Shown here in pieces: positions 7,869 to 15,979 of a stretch of 64,000 bases of DNA; the first letter of the stretch is position 1; each line of letters begins with the position of its first letter. Under the pieces are notes generated by a model. That model ran no database searches. It was not told where the DNA came from and saw only the letters and a program-made list of their open reading frames with translations. This stretch comes from Martinezella rhizogenes. Its GTDB lineage: Bacteria > Pseudomonadota > Alphaproteobacteria > Rhizobiales > Rhizobiaceae. Made by a program: the position numbers and the translations under genes. Location of the stretch: assembly GCF_000799715.1 (NCBI RefSeq), contig NZ_JUHG01000016.1, forward strand, positions 62,001 to 126,000, in the 5' to 3' direction.

Positions 7869-8639
7869 TTGGAACAGCGGTTCACTTTCGATGGCGTGGC
7901 AGCCCTTTATGGCGGTGTTCGCCCTGTTTATCCCGAGCCGCTCTTCGACGACATCATCGCTTTCGCCGGCTTAACCAGTACCGATCGCATCCTCGAGATC
8001 GGCTGCGGCACGGGACAGGCGACGCAAGGGTTTGCACGCCGCGGCTTTTCGGTGCTCGCGCTGGATCCCGGTTCGGACCTAATCGGCATCGCTCGGGAGA
8101 ACCTGGCGGATTTTCCCAATATCCACTTTGAGGAATCGACTTTCGAGGCTTGGCAGGGCGAAATGTCAGCCTTCAAGCTCGTAGTGGCGGCCCAGTCTTT
8201 TCACTGGGTGGCGCCGGATATCCGTTTTGCAAAGACAGCCTCCCAGCTCATACCGGTCGGAGCGCTTGCGGTTTTCGGCAACGTACCGCTGCCACCGGCA
8301 CCGCCGCTCGGCCCGGAGTTCGCCCGCATCTATTCGCAATACGCGCCATCCCTCGCCGGCCCGCCGGCGGAGGCCTGGTATCTGCCGGATGCCCCGTTCG
8401 CGGCGCTGTTCGAAGAGTCCGACTATTTCGGGCCGGTAACACACCGCTGCTATCCCTGGAGCCGAATGCATAACGCGGCGAGCTATACCGACCTGCTGCG
8501 CACGCTCTCGGCTCATAGGCTTCTGGCGGACGAGCATAGGGAGCTTTTACTTGGAGCGATTACGGAGACGATCGCTGCGCATGGTGGAGAGTTCGAGCTT
8601 CATTACGAAACGCACCTCTATATGGCAAGGCGACGTTAA
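7869..8639 (+). CDS. Class I SAM-dependent methyltransferase
   Basis: 256 residues from a TTG at 7869 with AAGGACACC upstream. Motif I is RILEIGCGTGQATQG, with VLALDPGSD as the next strand (acidic residue for SAM ribose), and SFHWV at motif IV. This is the methyltransferase type 11/25 fold. The acceptor is not apparent. It converges on a cytochrome operon, so functional coupling there is unlikely. Confidence 0.85.
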   Translation: MEQRFTFDGVAALYGGVRPVYPEPLFDDIIAFAGLTSTDRILEIGCGTGQATQGFARRGFSVLALDPGSDLIGIARENLADFPNIHFEESTFEAWQGEMSAFKLVVAAQSFHWVAPDIRFAKTASQLIPVGALAVFGNVPLPPAPPLGPEFARIYSQYAPSLAGPPAEAWYLPDAPFAALFEESDYFGPVTHRCYPWSRMHNAASYTDLLRTLSAHRLLADEHRELLLGAITETIAAHGGEFELHYETHLYMARRR

Positions 8640-8658
8640 AGAGGGACCATTCGGCCCT

Positions 8659-9573
8659 TCACCGCGCCGGCAACGCCTTCAGATAGGCTGCGATCGCCTC
8701 ACGGTCAGCGGCCGGAAGATGCGCGATATTCTGCTGCACTTCGGCCATCGAGCCGCCGGCGGAATCATAGTCGGGGGTGAAGCCGGTTTCGAGGTAGGTG
8801 GCAATATCACCGGCGCTCCAGCTGCCGATCGCCTTCGAACCGGGGGTGATGTCGGGGATGTTGCCCTTGCCTTCCGGGTTCGGTGCGCCGGCCAGCCACT
8901 GATCCCTCATGAAGCCGCCGAAGGCGTCGCGCGGGGTGTGGCATTCGCCGCAATGGCCGGGGCCTTCGACCAGATATTGACCGTGTTTGATCTTGTCATC
9001 GGCATTGGCGATGACAATGCGCGGCTGATCGTTGAAATAGAGGAATTTCCAGCCGCCGAGCGCCAGCCTGATATTGAAGGGAAAGGGCAGCTCATGCGGC
9101 GGCGCGACATTGTCGCTCTTCGGCAGGGTTTTCAGGAAGCCCCAGAGATCGTTGACGTCCTTGTCGCTCATGCGCGCATAGGAGCCATATGGGAAGGACG
9201 GATAGAGATGTTCGCCGTTTTTACCGACGCCACGCTTCATGGCATTGCCGAAATCGACCAGCGTCCAGTTGCCGAGACCGGCCTTTTCATCCGGCGAGAT
9301 ATTCGGGACATGGAAAGTGCCGAAGGGGCTGGCCAGAGCCAGCCCGCCGGACAGCACCAGCTTGGCATCGCCCTGTGCGCCGGACGCCGCATGACAGCTT
9401 GTGCAGCCGCCCGCCCAGAACACCATCTCGCCGTTCTTGATATCGGGATCGCCGAGATTGGCCCAATGGCTTGCCGGCAAGGGCGATGGCGCGGTGACGA
9501 CATAGAAGGTGCCGAAGCCGATGATGGCGAGGCCGGCAAGACAGAGCAGCCATCGGACAAAACGCGCGATCAT
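8659..9573 (-). CDS. Membrane-anchored dihaem c-type cytochrome
   Basis: 304 residues from ATG 9573, which has GGAGGAGG upstream. An N-terminal hydrophobic segment (residues ~5-27) acts as uncleaved anchor or signal. Two haem c motifs are present, CTSCH at 57-61 and CGECH near 205. Each is followed by a cytochrome c domain with a distal Met candidate. Such dihaem proteins pass electrons in the periplasm, often as subunits of alcohol or sugar dehydrogenases, but no dehydrogenase gene adjoins it. It follows a cytochrome c' gene on the same strand, so the two are probably co-transcribed. Confidence 0.85.
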   Translation of the reverse strand: MIARFVRWLLCLAGLAIIGFGTFYVVTAPSPLPASHWANLGDPDIKNGEMVFWAGGCTSCHAASGAQGDAKLVLSGGLALASPFGTFHVPNISPDEKAGLGNWTLVDFGNAMKRGVGKNGEHLYPSFPYGSYARMSDKDVNDLWGFLKTLPKSDNVAPPHELPFPFNIRLALGGWKFLYFNDQPRIVIANADDKIKHGQYLVEGPGHCGECHTPRDAFGGFMRDQWLAGAPNPEGKGNIPDITPGSKAIGSWSAGDIATYLETGFTPDYDSAGGSMAEVQQNIAHLPAADREAIAAYLKALPAR

Positions 9574-9616
9574 GCCTAGCACCTCCTCCATTCAGCCTGC
9601 ATCATGAAATACTGAA

Positions 9617-9645
9617 ATCCACACCGGCGGCAAGCCAGTGTGGAT
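9617..9645 (-). promoter_or_regulatory. Hairpin between the two cytochrome genes
   Basis: ATCCACAC (9617-9624) and GTGTGGAT (9638-9645) form a perfect 8-bp stem with a 13-nt loop, within the 107-bp gap between the cytochrome c' stop and the dihaem cytochrome start. No T tract follows on the minus strand, so it may stabilise or process the transcript, or weakly terminate it. Confidence 0.45.
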
Positions 9646-9680
9646 GTTTGATCTGATGTCCGGACGATGCCGGCCTACCG

Positions 9681-10127
9681 CTAGTCCTTCTTGATGCGGT
9701 AGGCCTGATGACAGGCGGCGCAATTACCACCCAGTGTCTTCAACGTCGCACCAACACCGGCCTGGTCGGCCGGAAGCTGCGCGAGTGCTGTCTCCGCATC
9801 GGTGGACAGCTTGGCGGCCTTGGCCTTGAAGTCATCCAGATTGTCCCAGACCTTCGGATTGACCTCGGCATCGGTCTTGTCGCTTTCGGGGTTGAACTGA
9901 TCCGGGAAGGCCTTGGCCGTCTCGGCGATCGTCGTCAGCGAGGCCTTGACGACAGCCGCGTCATAGGGCTTTTCGCCCTTGGCGATGGCGCCGAGAGCAC
10001 CGGTCGCGCCACCGATCTTCTTCATCAGCGCAATACGGGCATCATGCGTGCCGCTATCGGCCGCCAGCACCGAACCAAAGGCAACGCCGGCCAGAGCCGT
10101 CGCCACCACAATCGCTCTCCATTTCAT
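9681..10127 (-). CDS. Cytochrome c' (four-helix c-type cytochrome)
   Basis: 148 residues. A Sec signal peptide ends around VLAADS. The single haem motif CAACH at 136-140 sits near the C-terminus followed by Arg/Lys, diagnostic of cytochrome c' and c-556. Helical content and length (~127 mature residues) match. These periplasmic proteins bind NO and CO or carry electrons. With the downstream dihaem cytochrome it forms a two-gene minus-strand operon. Cytochrome c-556 cannot be excluded. Confidence 0.88.
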   Translation of the reverse strand: MKWRAIVVATALAGVAFGSVLAADSGTHDARIALMKKIGGATGALGAIAKGEKPYDAAVVKASLTTIAETAKAFPDQFNPESDKTDAEVNPKVWDNLDDFKAKAAKLSTDAETALAQLPADQAGVGATLKTLGGNCAACHQAYRIKKD

Positions 10128-10281
10128 GTGCTTCTCCTACCTCTGCATGCGTGATCAGGACCGCGAATGCGGCCGGCGCATAGCCACGCTAGCATCTTTG
10201 CCGGTTTAGCGCGGGCGATGAAGTCACAAAGTGGTGAGAGCTGAGCAAAATCAGCGTCATATTCCAGACATATGCCGGCGC

Positions 10282-10917
10282 TCACGCCGCCCTCCAGCCT
10301 TCCCATACGGTGAAGACCGAGACCGCAAACAAGAGCAACCCGGCGGCACGCCCGGCAAAGGCGGTCGCGCCGGGATTGGCGATCAACAGATCGCGGCTAC
10401 GGCCAGCGGTGACGGCAAGGCCGCCATAGATGAGGAATTGCGTGGCGATGGTCATCAATCCCATGATCGTTGCCTGTATCCAGATCGGACCGTAGTCCGG
10501 CTTCAGGAACTGCGGATAGACGGCAAGGATGAAAAGATAGGCCTTGGGGTTGATCAGGCAGGTGACGGCACCCTGGCGAAAGGCCTTCCAGGCGGAGCGG
10601 CTGCCGCTAGGCCCCTGATCGCCAACGGTGATCGAGCTGCGCATCAGCGTGATGCCGATAAAGGCCATGTAGCCGGCGCCGGCAAGAAGCAGCGGATTGA
10701 AGAGAACGGGCACGAAATGCATCAGCAGGCCGACGCCGAGCGCGCCGTTCAGCGAATGCACCACACCACCCAGCATAATGCCGCCAGTCGCGGCCAAGCC
10801 CCTGTTGCGGCCGCCGGTCAGCGAATTGGCCAGCACGAAGAGCATATCCATGCCCGGAACGATGATGATGCCGAAGAGGAGGAGAAAGAAAAGCCAGAGA
10901 TTTTCGGTGTAGCCCAT
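10282..10917 (-). CDS. LysE/RhtB family exporter
   Basis: 211 residues with about six membrane segments. The family signature GxxxGxxxxLxxG-like stretch follows FGIIIVPGMDMLFVLANSLTGGRNRGLAATGG. GFxxxLLNPKA is represented by GAVTCLINPKAYLFILAVYPQF. The family exports amino acids or related small molecules; the substrate is not predictable. It diverges from the WYL regulator across a 128-bp region that holds a palindrome, so that regulator may control it. Confidence 0.88.
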   Translation of the reverse strand: MGYTENLWLFFLLLFGIIIVPGMDMLFVLANSLTGGRNRGLAATGGIMLGGVVHSLNGALGVGLLMHFVPVLFNPLLLAGAGYMAFIGITLMRSSITVGDQGPSGSRSAWKAFRQGAVTCLINPKAYLFILAVYPQFLKPDYGPIWIQATIMGLMTIATQFLIYGGLAVTAGRSRDLLIANPGATAFAGRAAGLLLFAVSVFTVWEGWRAA

Positions 10918-11003
10918 GTCAGTTGCCTATCGTCCTATGTTGGAAAATCACGGAAGAATTTGTTGATTTTCAAATTGATAGGCAGTCTTATAGTTCAGCC
11001 CAA

Positions 11004-11021
11004 CTGACAGGGTATTGTCAG
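11004..11021. promoter_or_regulatory. Palindrome in the LysE/WYL intergenic region
   Basis: CTGACA-GGGTAT-TGTCAG is a perfect 6-bp inverted repeat with a 6-bp spacer. It lies 24 bases upstream of the WYL regulator start and about 90 bases from the lysE start. Position and symmetry suit an operator for the dimeric regulator it precedes. Confidence 0.65.
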
Positions 11022-11045
11022 GAGCCTTCAAGCCGGGAGGATGAA

Positions 11046-11747
11046 ATGCGCAAGGCGTCGCGCCTGTTCGAGATCATCCAGATCCTGCGGCTGGCGAAAA
11101 AGCCGGTAACGGCGGCCGTCATCGCCGAGCGGCTAGAGGTGACGGTGCGCTCGGTCTACCGCGACATTGTCGCCCTTCAGGCGATGCGCGTGCCGATCGA
11201 GGGCGGGCGTGGCATCGGCTATATCATGCGCCCCGGCTTCGACCTGCCGCCGCTGATGTTTTCGATCGAGGAGATGGAGGCGATCGTGCTGTCGCTGGCG
11301 CTGCTGGAGCGCACCGGCGACGACGAGCTGAAGCTCGCAGCCAAGCGCGTCAGCGCCAAGATCGCCGGTGCGGTGCCGCCACCGCTGCGCCAGACATTCG
11401 AGGCCAATGCGCTGCATGCCTGGGGTTTTGCCGCACCCTTGGCCGGCGCCATCGATCTGGCGCTGGTGCGCCGCGCCATCCGCGACGAGGAGAAACTGGA
11501 CCTCTCCTACCGCGACGAACTCGGCCGTGCCACCGAGCGCATCATCCGACCGATCGCCCTCATCTACTACGCCGAAACCGCCAACATCGTCGCCTGGTGC
11601 GAGCTGCGCCAGGCCATCCGCAATTTCCGCAGCGATCGGATCGAGGGTTGCGAGGCGGCGGGATCATGGTTCAAGGGCGAAGGGGATGGGTTGCGGCAGG
11701 TCTGGGTGAACGGGTGGCAGGTGAATGCCCAAGCCGCCGGTGGTTGA
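11046..11747 (+). CDS. HTH/WYL-domain transcriptional regulator (YafY type)
   Basis: 233 residues from ATG 11046 with GGGAGGA directly upstream. An N-terminal DeoR-like winged helix (RLFEIIQILRLAKKPVTAAVIAERLEVTVRSVYRDI) is followed by GxGYxLRPGF and a WYL domain. The signature W-Y-L triad is changed here (LIYYAE). WYL regulators sense a ligand through the C-terminal domain. It faces the LysE exporter and a palindrome lies between them, suggesting local control. Confidence 0.87.
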   Translation: MRKASRLFEIIQILRLAKKPVTAAVIAERLEVTVRSVYRDIVALQAMRVPIEGGRGIGYIMRPGFDLPPLMFSIEEMEAIVLSLALLERTGDDELKLAAKRVSAKIAGAVPPPLRQTFEANALHAWGFAAPLAGAIDLALVRRAIRDEEKLDLSYRDELGRATERIIRPIALIYYAETANIVAWCELRQAIRNFRSDRIEGCEAAGSWFKGEGDGLRQVWVNGWQVNAQAAGG

Positions 11748-11830
11748 CGAACGGGCGATTGGACTGTCCTGAAGCATCATGCCGCCGAAGCGGGATGTGG
11801 CGGAGATGCGGGTGGCGGCGGAATGAAACG

Positions 11831-12679
11831 CTAGCTCAAGGACAGCACCCTGCTCTCCTCCCGCCCGAAACCGGCGATCTCCAGCCGATCCTCATAGACC
11901 GCGACGATTGCATAGGCGGTGTTGTCTTGGGTATCGACCATGCCTTTGAAATTGACGAAGTAGGTCCCGTCGACGACGCCAAAATTACCGGCATGGTTGT
12001 GGCCGTTGAGATAGGCGACGACGTGATCGTGTTCGGCGAGCAGCGCCAGCAGGCGCTCGCTGTCGAGTGCGTTGTGCGAATTCTTCGGGAAAATCGGGTA
12101 ATGGTTCATGACCACGACCTTTTCGCCGGCGGTTTTCGCTTCATTCAGCTTGGCGGTGAGCCAGGCATATTGCGTGTCGCTGACCGCACCATTCCAGCGC
12201 TGTGAATTTGGCGCACCGGCGCCATGCAGCGCCTTCATCAAAGCCCTGGCTTCATCGCGACGCGGGTCGCCTTGCGGTGGAGAAAACAGGCTGGTCTCGT
12301 TACCGTCAAGCGCGATGAAGCGATAGCCGGCTTGGGCGAAGTCGTAATAGGCCGACGACAGCCCGACGCGGTTTACGACCTTCGTCAGATGCTCTGGCGC
12401 GACCGCGAAATCATGATTGCCGAGCAGGAAATACCGCTCATGCCGCAGGGTCTCGTAGACCGGCAGGATATCGTTAAAACTCTCCCAATGACGGTCGATG
12501 ATATCCCCGAGGGTGACGACGAAGGCGAGATCGTGCCGATTGAACTCCGTGATCGCCTCTCCGAGTTTGTCGAGGCTCTTTGCCGGATAGCGGTCGAGCT
12601 CGAGATTGGGCTCCAGGGCGGCGTATTGCGGATCGGCGACGACGCCGAAGCGGAAGAGCGGAGCAGATGGAGACGACAT
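11831..12679 (-). CDS. Calcineurin-like metallophosphoesterase, ADPRibase-Mn/CDP-alcohol diphosphatase type
   Basis: 282 residues with all metal motifs: GVVADPQY (D-x-Q, as in ADPRibase-Mn proteins), VTLGDIID, LLGNHDF, VMNHYPI and NGHNHAG. The D-x-Q first motif and the overall order favour the Mn-dependent ADP-ribose/CDP-alcohol diphosphatase group, which cleaves nucleotide diphosphates. No signal peptide is seen, so it is cytoplasmic. GGAGG lies upstream of ATG 12679. It is separated from sodB by a terminator. Confidence 0.85.
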   Translation of the reverse strand: MSSPSAPLFRFGVVADPQYAALEPNLELDRYPAKSLDKLGEAITEFNRHDLAFVVTLGDIIDRHWESFNDILPVYETLRHERYFLLGNHDFAVAPEHLTKVVNRVGLSSAYYDFAQAGYRFIALDGNETSLFSPPQGDPRRDEARALMKALHGAGAPNSQRWNGAVSDTQYAWLTAKLNEAKTAGEKVVVMNHYPIFPKNSHNALDSERLLALLAEHDHVVAYLNGHNHAGNFGVVDGTYFVNFKGMVDTQDNTAYAIVAVYEDRLEIAGFGREESRVLSLS

Positions 12680-12727
12680 GCAGCCTCCTTGGGCTGACGG
12701 AATGGCAATCGAACGAAAGATACGAAA

Positions 12728-12757
12728 ACACCCGACGCCTGGACAGCGCCGGGTGTG
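12728..12757 (-). terminator. Rho-independent terminator of sodB
   Basis: An 11-bp GC-rich stem with one mismatch (ACACCCGaCGC against GCGcCGGGTGT, 12728-12756). On the minus strand it is followed by TTTTCG. It lies 25 bases downstream of the sodB stop codon. Confidence 0.8.
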
Positions 12758-12780
12758 AAAGCAAGCCGTGACGGCAAAGC

Positions 12781-13383
12781 TTACTTCGTGGCGGCTTCGT
12801 AGCGCTCCAGGACGTAGTCCCAGTTGATCAGGCTATCGATGAAGGCCTCGAGGTATTTCGGACGCAGGTTGCGGTAGTCGATGTAATAGGAGTGTTCCCA
12901 GACGTCGACGCCGAGGATCGGGGTCGCGCCATGAACCAACGGGTTTTCGCCGTTCGGGGTCTTGGAAATTTCGAGCTTACCGTTCTTGACGGAAACCCAG
13001 GCCCAGCCGGAGCCGAACTGAGTGGCGCCGGCAGCGGCGAAATCGGCCTTGAACTTGTCATAGCCGCCGAGATCAGAAGCGAAAGCAGCTTCGAGCTTGC
13101 CCGGCAGCTTGTTGCCGCCGCCGCCCTTCTTCATCCAGTTCCAGAAGAGGACGTGGTTGTAGTGCTGGGCAGCATTATTGAAGAGGCCAGCATTGGTGCC
13201 GAAGGACTTCTTGACGATTTCTTCGAGCGAGAGATCGGAAAGACCCGCTTCAGCCGCCAGCTTGTTGCCGTTGTCGACATAGGCCTTGTGATGCTTGTCG
13301 TGGTGATACTCGAGAGTCTCACGCGACATGAAGGGGGAAAGAGCGTCGTAATCGTAGGGAAGTACAGGCAATTCGAAAGCCAT
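12781..13383 (-). CDS. sodB: Superoxide dismutase, Fe type
   Basis: 200 residues. Metal ligands are visible as the His of EYHHDKHHKAYVD, the His of NHVLFW, and the Asp/His pair of DVWEHSYYIDY. The Gln in FNNAAQHYNH and the TQFGSGWAW stretch are the residues that mark Fe rather than Mn enzymes. Converts superoxide to oxygen and hydrogen peroxide in the cytoplasm. ATG 13383 (MAFELP) is preferred over 13389 because AGGAG is then about 8 bases away. Fe specificity is inferred; cambialistic activity is possible. Confidence 0.93.
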   Translation of the reverse strand: MAFELPVLPYDYDALSPFMSRETLEYHHDKHHKAYVDNGNKLAAEAGLSDLSLEEIVKKSFGTNAGLFNNAAQHYNHVLFWNWMKKGGGGNKLPGKLEAAFASDLGGYDKFKADFAAAGATQFGSGWAWVSVKNGKLEISKTPNGENPLVHGATPILGVDVWEHSYYIDYRNLRPKYLEAFIDSLINWDYVLERYEAATK

Positions 13384-13771
13384 GGTCATATCTCCTCTTG
13401 GCAATTGATTGCGTCGGCAGGTGACCCGGAACATAGGAGGGGACGATGGGAAGGGCAACCGGCGATATGCCAAAAAATCGCGGGCTCGAGGAAAATTTAC
13501 CCGTCTTTCAACCAGATACCGCTTGTACCCATCAAGCCGGCATGAACTGGGTATCGCTGCTTAAATGCGGCATTGAACCGTCTATTCGTCCTTTCACTCG
13601 CCAAAGGTCTTATTTAAGCCTTAATCATCTTGTAGTTGTACTCCTATCGTCTTGGGCAGCTTGGCTCTTCGCGGCGTCAGAGTTCTCGACCCGCCGATCT
13701 CCTCAACCGTATGGTCTGAATATGGACGGCACGACTGCCGGCATCGGCCATGCCAAGCCCAAGGAGACAGC
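13384..13771. other. Intergenic region between sodB and the cold-shock gene
   Basis: 388 bases without a supported gene. It contains the divergent promoters of sodB and the cold-shock gene. The latter seems to have a long, A/T-richer leader (around 13560-13660), as is usual for csp mRNAs, whose leaders fold differently with temperature. A 143-codon frame from 13446 has a ribosome-like AGGAGGGG but overlaps the cold-shock gene out of frame and has no recognisable content. Confidence 0.5.
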
Positions 13772-13978
13772 ATGTTCAACGGTATCGTCAAGAGTTTCGA
13801 TCTGGAAAAGGGCTACGGCTTTATTCAGCCGACGGACGGTAGCGTCGCTATTTTCGTTCACGCGAAAACAGTGGTGAAATCTGGCCTAGACACCCTCAAG
13901 AAAGGCCAGAAACTGATCTTCGAAATCGAGCAGGACGGCATGGGCCGCAGCTCGATCTCCAAACTCAGATTGGCCTGA
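13772..13978 (+). CDS. Cold-shock domain protein (CspA family)
   Basis: 68 residues, a single cold-shock domain. RNP1 is KGYGFIQ and RNP2 is IFVHAKTV. AAGGAGA sits 7 bases before ATG 13772. These small beta-barrel proteins bind single-stranded RNA and DNA and melt mRNA structure. The linker and C-terminal residues differ somewhat from the main rhizobial CspA, so this may be one of several paralogues. A long leader upstream may carry regulation. Confidence 0.92.
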   Translation: MFNGIVKSFDLEKGYGFIQPTDGSVAIFVHAKTVVKSGLDTLKKGQKLIFEIEQDGMGRSSISKLRLA

Positions 13979-14176
13979 TTGGAACGGAATGCGGCGCTGA
14001 CCACGGATGTACTGGCAGCCCGCGATCACTCCATTGACAATCAAGCCGGAATGTTCGGCAAGCGACATCTCCGTCGTCTTGCCGGACATGCATTTCCCGA
14101 TAACGACATTCGCGCGTAAGCGCCGTGATATAACAGGGCCATTGCAACAGACAGGGCCGGAAAGACGTAGTGCACC

Positions 14177-14392
14177 GTGGCTATCCACCGTTTCCCCATC
14201 GGCCAGACCGTTCGACTGAAGAGCCTGAAAGGCCTTTCCCCGAAGGCGGCGGAGGTTTACCGGATCACGGCCTACCTTCCAGCGCGGGACAATTCCCCGC
14301 AATACCGGATGCGCAATGACGAAGTCGCCCAGGAACGGGTGACGCAGGAAATCGATATAGAACCGATCGCCCCTGCGGCAAAAGCCGAATAA
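14177..14392 (+). CDS. Small conserved hypothetical protein
   Basis: 71 residues from GTG 14177. No domain recognised. It opens IHRFPIGQTVRLKSL and has an internal YRITAYLPARDNSPQYRMRND segment that resembles small SH3-like beta proteins seen in rhizobia. It contains no membrane segment or signal peptide. It is the first of three small plus-strand genes before the racemase-like gene. Confidence 0.6.
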   Translation: MAIHRFPIGQTVRLKSLKGLSPKAAEVYRITAYLPARDNSPQYRMRNDEVAQERVTQEIDIEPIAPAAKAE

Positions 14393-14535
14393 CTCGCGTC
14401 GTCGCAGCCGCGCTCAGCAACAGCTTTTGAGGTCACTGTTTACTTGATGGTGCGCGGAAAACCGCGTGCCGGCCTGAAGGTAGGCGACAATCGCCGCATC
14501 TAGCTCCCAGACCGGCAGCCACGTCGGAAGGATCG

Positions 14536-14976
14536 ATGATGCCCGCCGATAGTCCCCGCGAGACCAGCAACACCGATGGCCCGGTCGACCCAATTCCATT
14601 TTTCGAAAGTCGCTCGTCCCGTCATATCAGGGACACGTTTCTCATGGACAGTCGGACGCCTGTCTTTGAAAACGACGATTGGCTGATCGACGATTTCGGT
14701 ATCCGGGCAAAGATGCCAGCGGGCACCTTCAAGATTCCCGCCAGCCGCCTCGGCGAATTGACGACGTCCTCGGCGGGCGCATTTCTGTTCTGGCCGACGC
14801 ATATGGCGCAGGAAAGCTGGGCCAGGATCGACCTGTTCATCGAAGTCTATAGACAGGCCCTGACGATCCACAGGGGACGATACGGATCGCACATTCCGGA
14901 CGCGCTGCTCGACAGCAGCATAAATGCCGCGATGGCAATATCCGCGGGCAAAATGCGAGACACAACCAAAAGCTGA
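14536..14976 (+). CDS. Hypothetical protein
   Basis: 146 residues from ATG 14536 with GGAAGGA upstream. Not recognised. The N-terminal ~30 residues are Pro/Ser/Thr-rich, then a compact region with TFLMDSRTPVFENDDWLIDDFGI and a helical C-terminal half containing WARIDLFIEVYRQAL. No signal peptide or membrane segment. It precedes the BON-domain gene by 13 bases, so the two are likely co-transcribed. Confidence 0.6.
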   Translation: MMPADSPRETSNTDGPVDPIPFFESRSSRHIRDTFLMDSRTPVFENDDWLIDDFGIRAKMPAGTFKIPASRLGELTTSSAGAFLFWPTHMAQESWARIDLFIEVYRQALTIHRGRYGSHIPDALLDSSINAAMAISAGKMRDTTKS

Positions 14977-14989
14977 GGAAATCAAGTCA

Positions 14990-15241
14990 ATGACACCCTC
15001 ATTCTCCCCCAAAACCGCACGGGCCAACACGGCTGAAACGATCGATCTCGAATTCGCGGTGGAAAACGCGCTGGCTATCGCCGAAGACATCGACGGTCCG
15101 GATGTTTTCGTGACTGCGGACGGTCCCAAGATCGTGCTCAGCGGCTGGCTTGCAACGAAAGAAGAGATCGATCGCGCCGGCGAAATCGCAGCCACGATCT
15201 GCGGCACGGCACGCGTCGACAATCAGATCGTCAGAGGCTAG
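14990..15241 (+). CDS. BON-domain protein
   Basis: 83 residues, with GAGGAAAT upstream of ATG 14990. A single BON fold is visible: an amphipathic first helix (FAVENALAIAEDIDGPDVFV), a strand IVLSGWLATKEEIDRAGEIA, and the final RVDNQIV. BON domains usually bind phospholipid or peptidoglycan in the periplasm, but this protein lacks a signal peptide. It follows the hypothetical gene at 14536 closely and may share its transcript. Confidence 0.8.
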   Translation: MTPSFSPKTARANTAETIDLEFAVENALAIAEDIDGPDVFVTADGPKIVLSGWLATKEEIDRAGEIAATICGTARVDNQIVRG

Positions 15242-15289
15242 GCTCCGTGAACCGCCCTCCTGTCGGGTGGCCTCAGCGAGACCAGTTCC

Positions 15290-15979
15290 GTGAAAATAGC
15301 CTGCCTGCACACTGCCGAAAGCAACATCCCGATCTATGAAGACGCTGCAAGGGAGCTTGGCCTTCCAGCTGGCGCCCTTCATCATCATGTGCGCGCCGAC
15401 TTGCTCCTGACCGCCGAACGGCTGGGAGGACTGACGGCTGAAATCTCGGCGGAAACGGCTGGCGTCCTGCTGCATCTCGCGCGGGAGGCGGATGTTGTCG
15501 TGCTCAATTGCTCCACCCTTGGCCCGGCGGCGTCGCTGGCGGCCGACCGGTCCGCAGTTCCCGTTATCAGAGCCGATGGCATGCTGGCGGAAAGAGCGGT
15601 GAAGGCGGGCGGCAAGGTCATTGTCCTCTGCACCGTCGAAACGACCATTGCCCCGACCACCCGGTTATTCGAAGAAGCCGCGAAGGCAACCGACGCCGAC
15701 ATCGACGTGCGGCTGATCGAGGGCGCCTGGGCTCTGTTCCGGGCCGACGAACAGGATGCCTATCTGGCCTTGATCGCCGAGGCGGTGGACGCAGCGCAGC
15801 GCGCAGGGGCCAAGATGGTTGCCTTCGCACAGGCATCGATGACCGGAGCAGCACGGCTGTTGCATGGAAGCGCTACCCAACCGATGACCGGTCCGACCGT
15901 TGCGCTGGAAGCGGCGATCAAAGCCGCCGCCGCAACATCTAAAAGCGGACAGCTTTCAGGCGAGCCCTCCATCCCCTAG
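15290..15979 (+). CDS. Aspartate/glutamate racemase-family protein
   Basis: 229 residues from GTG 15290. Two-domain racemase fold with the paired cysteines: VVVLNCSTLGPAA in the first half (Cys in the N/D-C-S/T motif). The second half has VIVLCTVETT, while the usual second catalytic Cys motif appears replaced by VAFAQASMTGAA. An Ala or Ser in place of the second Cys would preclude classic two-base racemisation. The true reaction is therefore unknown. It converges on the SnoaL-like gene with a 4-bp overlap. Confidence 0.72.
   Translation: MKIACLHTAESNIPIYEDAARELGLPAGALHHHVRADLLLTAERLGGLTAEISAETAGVLLHLAREADVVVLNCSTLGPAASLAADRSAVPVIRADGMLAERAVKAGGKVIVLCTVETTIAPTTRLFEEAAKATDADIDVRLIEGAWALFRADEQDAYLALIAEAVDAAQRAGAKMVAFAQASMTGAARLLHGSATQPMTGPTVALEAAIKAAAATSKSGQLSGEPSIP

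Noticed and set aside
13446..13877. 143-codon frame with AGGAGGGG upstream, overlapping the cold-shock gene
   Set aside because: It is out of frame with the well supported cold-shock gene and shows no domain. The ribosome-like sequence lies in the sodB/csp intergenic region and is probably chance.
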